Assembly (NCBI GenBank): GCA_964443825.1
Contig: CAYUEV010000017.1
Span: 1-30,062, forward strand
Direction of reading: 5' to 3'
From: UBA1081 sp964443825
GTDB taxonomy: Bacteria > Bacillota > Clostridia > Oscillospirales > Acutalibacteraceae
DNA length: 30,062 nt
Below, piece after piece: positions 23,620 through 30,062 of the stretch. Numbering within the stretch: the stretch's first letter is position 1; the number at the start of each line of letters is the position of its first letter. Under the pieces are notes generated by a model, which was not told the origin of the DNA, did not search any database, and saw only the letters and a program-made list of their open reading frames with translations. The translations under genes were made by a program, and so were the position numbers.

Positions 23620-25207
23620 ATGAAAAATATAAGGAAATTTATCGCGTTATTGCTGTGCTTTCTTATGGTAGCGGCGGCGGTTCCCGTCGTATCGTCCGCG
23701 AGCGGCGGTATTTCGCCTTACGCCGAGGGCGCTCCCACCGAACAAAGCGATTGCGCGTGGTTTACTTCCGCCGGAGTCAGAAAAGGCAGCGGCACGCTCG
23801 CGCAGGCTGCCGATAACGCGCCTTCTTTCGGAACAGTTCGACTTTTAAAGAACGTTGAAAACTTAACGGAGACAGTCACGTTTAAAAGGAATCTCACGCT
23901 AGACGGCGACGGTTACTCGATTATAAGAGGTCAAGATCTTAGCAAAAGTATGATTGAAATTTCCGGCGGCGTGAAGCTTACGCTCACTAACGTTACGTTA
24001 AACGGAAACGGCAAAACTTCCGGCGAGAGCGCGGTTATTGTCTCGGCCGGCAGTTTAGTCCTCGAGAATGGCGCTAAAATTGTAAATAACATCGCCGCAG
24101 AAAACGGCGGAGCCGTNNNNNNNNNNNNNNNNNNNNNNNNNNNNNNNNNNNNNNNNNNNNNNNNNNNNNNNNNNNNNNNNNNNNNNNNNNNNNNNNNNNN
24201 NNNNNNNNNNNNNNNNGGGAACGAGAGTTCTGTCTTTACAGCCGGGATCTGAGATTTCGGGTTGTAAAAGTCAGAACGGCGGCGCTGTTTTCCTTGATAA
24301 CAACGCTCAGCTTACGAACGCGGGAGGCGTTATTAAATCCTGCTCTTCTACGGAAAGCGGCGGAGCCGTGTACGCGGCGGCGGGTTCTTCGTTTAAAATG
24401 TACGGCGGAGAGATTACCGGCTGCTCGGCGGGAACTCTTGGAAGCGCGGTATACTCAGAAGCTAATTCCGACGCCGAGATTACGGGTGGGAAAATATACG
24501 CTAACAATGCAAGCGGTTTCGGCGCCGTATACGTGGCCGCTCCCGGAACTCTTACCGTAGGCGGCGACGCTTATATTTACGAAAACACTAAATCCGGCGG
24601 AATCCGCTCGAACGTCTATCTTCCGACTAAATCCAGAATCAACATTGAGCCCGCTTTCGGAAACGCCGCTAAAGTAGGCGTTACAAGAGAGGGCGATCTC
24701 AAAGTAGGCGACGTTTTATCGGCTTTTTTAACATATGACTCCAAAGACGAACTTACGGGATACCTGTATAACGACGCGGACGAACTTACTTTTGTCGCTA
24801 ACTCGGACGGAACTCTCGATTTAAGAAGCGCCGTAAAAGTGACTTTTGACCCGGGTAACGGAACTTGCCCGGTCGGAAGCAAAATTTACGCGGCGGGACT
24901 TCCTTACGGCTCTTTGCCAAGCCCCGACCCAAGAGAAGATTTTGAGTTTTTAGGCTGGTTCGGAGCGGACGGCGCTGAAGTGACCGCAAGCACGGTTTGC
25001 CCTTCGGACGTAACCGACGTCGTTTTAACCGCTAAATGGAAAAATCTTTACGAGCAGGATAGCAGCCCGTTCGCCGTAATAGGTCGCTTTTTCCAAAGAG
25101 TAGCCGAAGTTATGAGAATAGTGTTTAGCTTCCTTGAAAGCTTGTTTATGGGAACGGGCGATCATCAGCTATCCCAGATGGGAAAAGGCACGATTCCTTC
25201 GTTATAA
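23620..25207 (+). CDS. Secreted parallel beta-helix protein with an InlB B-repeat, interrupted by a scaffold gap
   Basis: The signal peptide is MKNIRKFIALLLCFLMVAAA and following. Before the gap the sequence shows beta-helix rungs (LTLDGDGYSIIRG, LTLTNVTLNGNGKTSG, LVLENGAKIVNN, ENGGAV). After the gap, frame 24218-25207 resumes with the same type of rungs (NGGAVFLDNNAQLTNAGG, SGGAVYAAAGSSFKMYGG). An InlB/flg_new repeat follows (VTFDPGNGTCPVGSK to DVVLTAKWK, about 24835-25040), then a hydrophobic-amphipathic C-terminus without LPXTG. The two parts are in different frames only because the 100 N are arbitrary. This is probably an extracellular adhesin or polysaccharide-facing protein; no enzyme motif is seen. 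It is the only plus-strand gene. Confidence 0.8.
24117..24216. other. Scaffold gap (100 N) inside the beta-helix gene
   Basis: Exactly 100 unresolved bases. Repetitive beta-helix coding on both sides probably caused the assembly break, so the real length and rung number are unknown. Confidence 0.99.
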
Positions 25208-25234
25208 GTTAAAAATTAAATTTACTTAAAATAT

Positions 25235-25262
25235 AACCGCCGCTTTATTTTAAGCGGCGGTT
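25235..25262 (+). terminator. Intrinsic terminator of the beta-helix gene
   Basis: CCGCCGCTT (25237-25245) pairs perfectly with AAGCGGCGG (25252-25260) around a 6-nt loop, extended by AA/TT and followed by TTTTGTTTTG. It lies 28 bp after the stop. It may also stop the convergent proS transcript, although the T tract on that side is weak. Confidence 0.92.
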
Positions 25263-25302
25263 TTGTTTTGTTTATTAGGCGGCTATAGCGTCGGGTTAGG
25301 CG

Positions 25303-27039
25303 CTAGTCGTCGGGGTCAAAGCTCTTAAGGAGCTTATTTACAAGCCTTTTAACTGATTCAACGGCATTTTCCAAAGGAACTTTTTCAGTATAGGATTTAT
25401 CTCTCGTCGTAACCTCTGCGACGCCTTCTTTTAAATTTCTGGGGCTTACAATTACTCTTACGGGAACGCCTAAAAGATCCGCGTCGGAAAGCATAAATCC
25501 CGCGCTTACTTTTCTGTCGTCATAAATCGTTTCAAGACCCGCGTCAGTTAAGTCTTTATAAAGCTTGTCGGCCGCGTTATGAGCGTTCTCGTCGGCGGCT
25601 TTCATAACGCATAAATGAACTTGCCAAGGAGCTATCGACATGGGCCAAATCGGACCGTACTCGTCGTGATGCGCTTCACATACGGCGGCGGCGAGCCTTC
25701 CCACTCCTATGCCGTAACAGCCCATCACGGGGTATTGACTCTCGCCGTTTTCGTCAAGGTAAGTCATATTCATGGCCTTAGTGTATTTTGTTCCCAGCTG
25801 GAAAATATTGCCGACCTCGATTCCCCTTGACACTTCGATTGAATGTTCGCCGCATATAGGGCAAATTCCGCCCGTCTTAATTTTAGCGAAATCGTGGTAC
25901 TCGGCGTTCGGGAGCTCCCTTTTCATATCAAGACCGGTATAGTGGTAATCGGTCTCGTTCGCGCCGCAGATCATGTTATTCGCGTCTTTAATGGAATTGT
26001 CGAAAAGGATAAGCGGATTTGACGACGCGTTCATGTTGTAAGGACCTATAAATCCGGCTTTAATGCCGCTCTCATCGGTGATAACAGCGGGATGAATATT
26101 CTCGCTAAGGTAATTAGTGAGCTTGGTTTCGTTTACGTCAAGGTCGCCTCTTATGAAAACGATAACATAGGAGTCGTCCTTATTTTTTTGGTAAGCTACG
26201 GCCTTAACACTTTTTTCGGAAGGGGCGTTTAAATACTCGCACACCTGCTCTATAGTGTGCATTTCCGGCGTGTGAACTTTTTTAAGGTCTTCCGAAACGT
26301 CGTCCCTAATATCTTCGATTATACTCTCGGCCGCTTCCATATTTGATTTATAGCCGCATTTAGGGCATATGGCTATGGAATCCTCGCCAATGGGAGTTAA
26401 GAGCATATATTCGTGCGATACGCTTCCGCCCATCATGCCCGAATCGGATTTTACAACTATCGTTTCGGGAAGCCCGGCTCTTTTAAATATTCTCTCGTAA
26501 GCGTGGTAGCATCTGTCGTAATATTTTTCGAGATCCTCTTGCGAGGTATGGAAAGAATACGCGTCTTTCATCATAAATTCGCGCACTCTTATAAGACCGG
26601 CTCTCGGACGCGCCTCGTCGCGGAATTTCGTTTGAATTTGATATATCATAAACGGGTATCTAGTATACGAGCCGCCGTACTCCCTTGAAAGCTGCACCGC
26701 CGCCTCTTCATGCGTCATGCCAAGAACCATTTTAGAACCGTTCCTGTCTTTAAAACGGAGAAGCGAGTTGTCTATTGAGTCATATCTTCCCGACTCCTGC
26801 CAGAGCGACGCGGGCATAACTACGGGAAACTGGACTTCCTGACCGTCTATTCTGTCCATTTCTTCGCGCATAATGTTTTCTATTTTTCTTAAAATGCGGC
26901 GAAGAGGCGTATACGATGAAAATATCCCGTTAGCGACAAATTTAATATACCCGCCTCTTATCATAAGGGCGTGACTATCGACGACGCAATCTGAAGGTTT
27001 TTCTTTAAAGCGCTCGCCCACAAGATTTGAAAGTTTCAT
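25303..27039 (-). CDS. proS: Prolyl-tRNA synthetase (bacterial type)
   Basis: The 578-residue class II aminoacyl-tRNA synthetase charges tRNA(Pro). It begins MKLSNLVGERFKEKPSD. It contains the motif 2 region (YQIQTKFRDEARPRAGLIRVREF split by the usual loop), an insertion editing domain in the middle (about 230-390), GCYGIGVGRL as motif 3, and a C-terminal anticodon-binding domain starting near PWQVHLCVM. The length fits the bacterial type with the editing domain. GGAG lies 8 nt before the ATG. It follows the HAD phosphatase gene by 26 bp and is probably co-transcribed with it. Confidence 0.97.
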   Translation of the reverse strand: MKLSNLVGERFKEKPSDCVVDSHALMIRGGYIKFVANGIFSSYTPLRRILRKIENIMREEMDRIDGQEVQFPVVMPASLWQESGRYDSIDNSLLRFKDRNGSKMVLGMTHEEAAVQLSREYGGSYTRYPFMIYQIQTKFRDEARPRAGLIRVREFMMKDAYSFHTSQEDLEKYYDRCYHAYERIFKRAGLPETIVVKSDSGMMGGSVSHEYMLLTPIGEDSIAICPKCGYKSNMEAAESIIEDIRDDVSEDLKKVHTPEMHTIEQVCEYLNAPSEKSVKAVAYQKNKDDSYVIVFIRGDLDVNETKLTNYLSENIHPAVITDESGIKAGFIGPYNMNASSNPLILFDNSIKDANNMICGANETDYHYTGLDMKRELPNAEYHDFAKIKTGGICPICGEHSIEVSRGIEVGNIFQLGTKYTKAMNMTYLDENGESQYPVMGCYGIGVGRLAAAVCEAHHDEYGPIWPMSIAPWQVHLCVMKAADENAHNAADKLYKDLTDAGLETIYDDRKVSAGFMLSDADLLGVPVRVIVSPRNLKEGVAEVTTRDKSYTEKVPLENAVESVKRLVNKLLKSFDPDD

Positions 27040-27065
27040 AATAAACGCTCCGTTATATTTTAAAT

Positions 27066-27695
27066 TTAAATTCTTACGCCAAAACTTCTGAGTTTATCTT
27101 TTAATTCGTCTACGTTGGATTTAAGCTGTGAAAAGTATATTCCTTTCATGCCGAAACGCTCCCCGCTTTCCACATTTTCTTTCGTGTCGTCTATAAAAAG
27201 CGATTCGGAAGGAATAATGGAATATTTATTAAAAAGAGCTTCGTATATACCGGGTTCGGGCTTTAGTATTTTGTAATCGCACGACACGATTTTGCCGTCC
27301 ATGACGCCAATAGCGGGAATATAAGGCGAGTAATCGTAAAAATCAAATCCCGCGTTGCTTAAAAGATACGTTTTATAGCCGTTCTTTTTAAGTTCAATTA
27401 TTAAATCGTACATCTCGGAGCAAGGGGGCATTTCGCTTTTTCCAAACGACTGATTTATATAGAGATCCTCGAGAACCAACTTAAGACGCGGAGAAGAGAG
27501 CTTTGGGGCGACTTCGTCAATAGCCTCTCTGAAAGTTTTAACTCCCCTGTCGCAATCTCGGTAAACGCCCGCCCGGTAAAACTTATCTAACAGCTCGTTT
27601 ATGTCTTCAGGATTGTTCAACCGCTTAGATAAAGACTTTTCAGGGTCGAAAATTACGAGGACGTTCCCCATGTCGAAAACAATATTTTTAATCAT
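27066..27695 (-). CDS. HAD-superfamily subfamily IA phosphatase-like hydrolase
   Basis: The 209-residue protein has the nucleophile motif FDMGNVL with D8. The second position of the usual DxD is N11, as in YihX-like members. LLSNAG is motif II, KILKPEP provides the lysine of motif III, and FIDDTKENV is motif IV. A helical cap occupies about residues 17-90. It probably removes phosphate from a small metabolite (YihX acts on glucose-1-phosphate), but the substrate cannot be read from the sequence. Only a weak AAGAA ribosome binding site precedes the ATG. Confidence 0.88.
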   Translation of the reverse strand: MIKNIVFDMGNVLVIFDPEKSLSKRLNNPEDINELLDKFYRAGVYRDCDRGVKTFREAIDEVAPKLSSPRLKLVLEDLYINQSFGKSEMPPCSEMYDLIIELKKNGYKTYLLSNAGFDFYDYSPYIPAIGVMDGKIVSCDYKILKPEPGIYEALFNKYSIIPSESLFIDDTKENVESGERFGMKGIYFSQLKSNVDELKDKLRSFGVRI

Positions 27696-27741
27696 AGATT
27701 CTTAAAGCAGCAAATACCGGCGTAAAATTTTTACTCAAAAA

Positions 27742-27792
27742 CTAACATCCAAGACCCGCCGGAAACTTATTACGACGGATTTTAGATGTTAG
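27742..27792 (-). terminator. Intrinsic terminator after the acyl-carrier-like gene
   Basis: On the minus strand an arm of 20 nt (27773-27792, starting CTAACATC) pairs with 27742-27761 (ending GATGTTAG). There is one mismatch and three G-U pairs around an 11-nt loop, followed by TTTTTG. It closes the acyl-carrier-like gene as a single-gene unit and separates it from the HAD gene. Confidence 0.88.
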
Positions 27793-27799
27793 GATAAAT

Positions 27800-28021
27800 T
27801 TATGATTCTTCTATATAGCTTACTATATCGCCTACCGTATCAAAGCCCTGGAGCGTTTCATCGGACATCTCAATACTGAACTCATCCTCAATGTCCATCG
27901 CAATATCGGCAAGGTCGAGGTAATCGATATCCAGATCGTCAAGCAGAGTATCGGCGGCAACGTCCTCTTCATCTAAACCAAGGCGGCTTGATATGATCGC
28001 CCTGATTTTTTGAAAAACCAT
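27800..28021 (-). CDS. Acyl-carrier-protein-like protein lacking the phosphopantetheine serine
   Basis: The 73-residue acidic protein has the ACP four-helix pattern: VFQKIRAIISSRLGLDEEDV, LLDDLDIDYLDLADIAMDIE, and the FDTVGDIVSYIEES helix. In ACPs the centre reads DSLD, with Ser carrying 4'-phosphopantetheine. Here it reads D33-Y34-L35-D36, encoded TAC at 27920-27922, one base away from a TCC serine codon. As written the protein cannot be modified in the normal way. AGAGGTG lies about 6 nt before the ATG. It has its own promoter and terminator and no fatty-acid genes nearby. Options are a regulatory or scaffold ACP relative, a recent loss of function, or a base error in the assembly. Confidence 0.85.
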   Translation of the reverse strand: MVFQKIRAIISSRLGLDEEDVAADTLLDDLDIDYLDLADIAMDIEDEFSIEMSDETLQGFDTVGDIVSYIEES

Positions 28022-28061
28022 ACAAACACCTCTTTTAGCTTAAGCAATGTAATATAATAAG

Positions 28062-28090
28062 ATATTATGCATTTCTAAGGCGCTTGTCAA
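28062..28090 (-). promoter_or_regulatory. Putative promoter of the acyl-carrier-like gene
   Basis: On the minus strand a perfect TTGACA (28085-28090) is followed after 17 bp by TAATAT (28062-28067), a partial -10 match. The leader is about 40 nt. Confidence 0.6.
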
Positions 28091-28191
28091 TAGTTTTATT
28101 TAATTTTTAAAATTCTATTCGAATTTAAAAGGAAAATTTCAGGATGAAGTTTAATATCTGCTAATAACGCGCGAAGCTTAAGCTCCGCCCA

Positions 28192-28229
28192 CAAAACGGC
28201 TCGGGAATTGAATCGCGAGAGTCGTTTTG
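28192..28229 (-). terminator. Hairpin downstream of the ceramidase-like gene, possible terminator
   Basis: On the minus strand CAAAACGACTC pairs with GAGCCGTTTTG (10 of 11 positions), starting about 25 nt after the stop. There is no free T tract beyond the stem, so it may be a weak terminator or an mRNA 3' stabiliser. Confidence 0.45.
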
Positions 28230-28253
28230 CGAATAGAAATTTGAGAGTAAGGG

Positions 28254-29963
28254 TTATCTTAAACTGTCGTAAAGTTTGTAGATCTGACCGTAAATGTTAG
28301 TCGCGGCGTGTCTCCCCAATGAAGTAAGACCCCAGCTGCTGTCTACATCGATACCGCCGTTCTTTTCTCTAACAGTAGCGTATGTGAAGAACCCGTCGGG
28401 CATAATGTAACCTACCGCGTCGTTCATAAGGTCGAACACAAGAACGTCTTTGCCGCTCATAACGTCGTAAGCGCAGTCGTAGCCGAAATCTTCCATATCC
28501 TCCCCGCCTTTAATAAGTTCCGCGTATGTTTCGCCGGGGCTTAATATGACGGTAACGTCTTTGCCAAGTTCCATAATGCCGACTTCGGTTACGGTGTAGA
28601 GCTTATTGTCTTTATCCTTAAGGATTAGGTTGTCGGAAAGACCAATCTTGCCCATAAGACCGTAAAGGTTATTGTTAATTCTAACTATAAACTCTTTCTG
28701 CCTGATATTAAGGATCGGGTCGAGAACTTTCTCCTCAACGGGCTGATGACCTTCGTACCAAGGCGTGTAATCGGGAGAATCTTTGGCTAAATTCTCTCTG
28801 TCGTAATCAACTATGGTATCCTTGCACTGCTGCTCCGTAAGAGTCATGCCAAGGAGGATGTAGGCTATCTCCTGACCGTAGCGCTGAACGCCCTCGATTC
28901 TGTCTTTAGCGATGCCGTCGGAAGGCAAAGTAAGATCTTCGGTAATAGTGCCGACGGCTCCTTGAATGAACATAAAGTTGTACCCGGCGTCGTTGATGAC
29001 CTGCTCCGCGTAATAAATGAAATCGGAAGAGGCGACGTCAAACTCATAGCCTATTGACTCGGGGTGAGCGCCGAAGTTTGCGATAATAGTACCCTTGCCG
29101 CCGTTGTCTGGAGTGAATTTAAAACGATAAAGTTCGTCTATTGAAATATCGGGAGGAGTTCTGTCTCTTACGTAATCGGCGATATTGCAGCGGGCGTATG
29201 TTAATTTGCCGGAAACCATGCTCTCCGTGGCCTGTTTCGCGCACTCGACCGTCTTGGCGATAATGTTGTTAAGGAAGTTCTCGTTTACGGCGGGCTCCAA
29301 ATCGCCTAAACCGGTAAACGCTACCATGATGTTTTTAAGCGCTTTGCTAACGGTGTTAGTGTAAATGCCTTGAGTATCGATGCTGCTGTGGCAGTGAGAA
29401 GCGGACACGTTTATGCTGACTATGTGGTTTTGCCTCGCGTAATCGGAAAGAGCCTCTCTTATGAGTTTAACGTCGGAGTTGGCGAGACCCAGGCAATCGA
29501 CCACGGCGAAAAGAACCGTGCCGCTCCCGTTTCCGTCGTCAAGGGCTATGACTCGGACTTTTAAGTCGTCGAGGACGTCGGTGAGTTTAACATTTACGCC
29601 GTAACCGCCTTTACAGTAAACGCCGCTTGAAAAATCAGCGGGGAGTATGGAACTTTGAGCGTAGCCCAGCTTCCACTTAGCGCCCGCCGCCGGGGAATCT
29701 TTAAAAGGACCTGTGCCGATATTAGTGTTATAACTCCTGTACGTTTCGACGTCGCCGACTTTATACGAGCAGGGAACGATCTTCTCAAAGACGTTAAGAA
29801 GACCCTCGACGGCGCTGTTAAACAAGTTGTTTAAAGCGTCCGCGGTGGCGGTGAGAGCGCCGCTCTTAACCGTGCCGTCCGCCGCCGCGACGCCTGTGGC
29901 AGTAGTAAACAACAAGACGACGCAAAGGGCGACTGAAACAAAGACTTTGAACTTCTTTTTCAT
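28254..29963 (-). CDS. Secreted neutral-ceramidase-like hydrolase
   Basis: The 569-residue protein has a Sec signal peptide (about 1-28, ending GVAAA). The N-terminal neutral ceramidase fold shows VLFAVVDCLGL near residue 150, SASHCHSSID with H190 and H192, and NFGAHPESIG with H300. These match the zinc-ligand blocks of neutral/alkaline ceramidases (usually HTHSGP and HP). The later FIQGAVGTITED block corresponds to the segment that carries the nucleophilic serine in ceramidases (GDVSPN), but here no serine is seen, only threonines at 339 and 341. It is probably a zinc amidase acting on an extracellular lipid or unknown amide; true ceramidase activity is uncertain. Confidence 0.75.
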   Translation of the reverse strand: MKKKFKVFVSVALCVVLLFTTATGVAAADGTVKSGALTATADALNNLFNSAVEGLLNVFEKIVPCSYKVGDVETYRSYNTNIGTGPFKDSPAAGAKWKLGYAQSSILPADFSSGVYCKGGYGVNVKLTDVLDDLKVRVIALDDGNGSGTVLFAVVDCLGLANSDVKLIREALSDYARQNHIVSINVSASHCHSSIDTQGIYTNTVSKALKNIMVAFTGLGDLEPAVNENFLNNIIAKTVECAKQATESMVSGKLTYARCNIADYVRDRTPPDISIDELYRFKFTPDNGGKGTIIANFGAHPESIGYEFDVASSDFIYYAEQVINDAGYNFMFIQGAVGTITEDLTLPSDGIAKDRIEGVQRYGQEIAYILLGMTLTEQQCKDTIVDYDRENLAKDSPDYTPWYEGHQPVEEKVLDPILNIRQKEFIVRINNNLYGLMGKIGLSDNLILKDKDNKLYTVTEVGIMELGKDVTVILSPGETYAELIKGGEDMEDFGYDCAYDVMSGKDVLVFDLMNDAVGYIMPDGFFTYATVREKNGGIDVDSSWGLTSLGRHAATNIYGQIYKLYDSLR

Positions 29964-29997
29964 AGTAACACTACCCAGAGTTTATTTGTTCCGATAA

Positions 29998-30026
29998 ATT
30001 ATATCACTTTATCAACAAAATTTCAA
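29998..30026 (-). promoter_or_regulatory. Promoter of the ceramidase-like gene
   Basis: On the minus strand TTGAAA (30021-30026) and a perfect TATAAT (29998-30003) are spaced 17 bp apart, with about 30 nt of leader before the ATG at 29963. Confidence 0.7.
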
Positions 30027-30062
30027 TAGCGTATTTATGCGTTTTAATAAAATTAACAAATT

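Overview
The window looks like a chromosomal scaffold of an anaerobic Firmicute of the class Clostridia, probably a gut metagenome-assembled genome. The reasons are strong purine-rich ribosome binding sites (AGGAGG type), TTGACA/TATAAT promoters, clostridial-type sulfur genes (AprA/AprB, a ferredoxin-fused siroheme reductase, CysD/CysN without APS kinase), a class IIa ProRS, and secreted BspA-type leucine-rich-repeat and InlB-repeat proteins. Two runs of exactly 100 N (20954-21053 and 24117-24216) are scaffold joins. No rRNA, tRNA, IS element, phage gene or CRISPR array was seen.

Layout. 1-2603 (-): C-terminally cut BspA-like surface protein. 3079-14398 (-): a twelve-gene sulfur operon behind a clear promoter at 14465-14492. 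In transcription order it encodes a siroheme sulfite reductase, a TusA-like protein, a ThiS-like sulfur carrier, a ThiF/MoeB-like adenylyltransferase, a JAMM protease, AprA, AprB, CysD, CysN, MetY, a cytoplasmic sulfatase and a GPH-family symporter. 14570-20714 (-): six tightly packed genes (hemA, precorrin-2 dehydrogenase, hemC, a cobA-hemD fusion, hemB, hemL) from glutamyl-tRNA to sirohydrochlorin, behind a promoter at 20742-20770. 20788-20938: a degenerate 15-bp tandem array. 21060-25207: cell-surface proteins (a lipoprotein, a membrane-anchored propeller-like protein, and a divergently transcribed beta-helix/InlB-repeat protein). 25303-28021 (-): proS, a HAD phosphatase and a stand-alone acyl-carrier-like protein. 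28254-29963 (-): secreted neutral-ceramidase-like hydrolase.

How the genes fit. The hem genes make the siroheme precursor needed by the sulfite reductase. Sulfate is activated by CysDN to APS, reduced by AprAB to sulfite and then by the siroheme enzyme to sulfide. The carrier, adenylyltransferase, JAMM protease and MetY match the protein-thiocarboxylate homocysteine route known from Wolinella succinogenes (HcyS, HcyF, HcyD, MetY). The unusual part is the operon tail: instead of a sulfate permease there is a sulfatase without signal peptide, translationally coupled to metY, followed by a sugar-type symporter. My inference is that a sulfated organic compound is imported, desulfated in the cytoplasm, and its sulfate fed into homocysteine.

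A second oddity is the acyl-carrier-like protein at 27800-28021, where the phosphopantetheine serine is replaced by tyrosine. Functions are inferred by reading motifs; no database search was possible.
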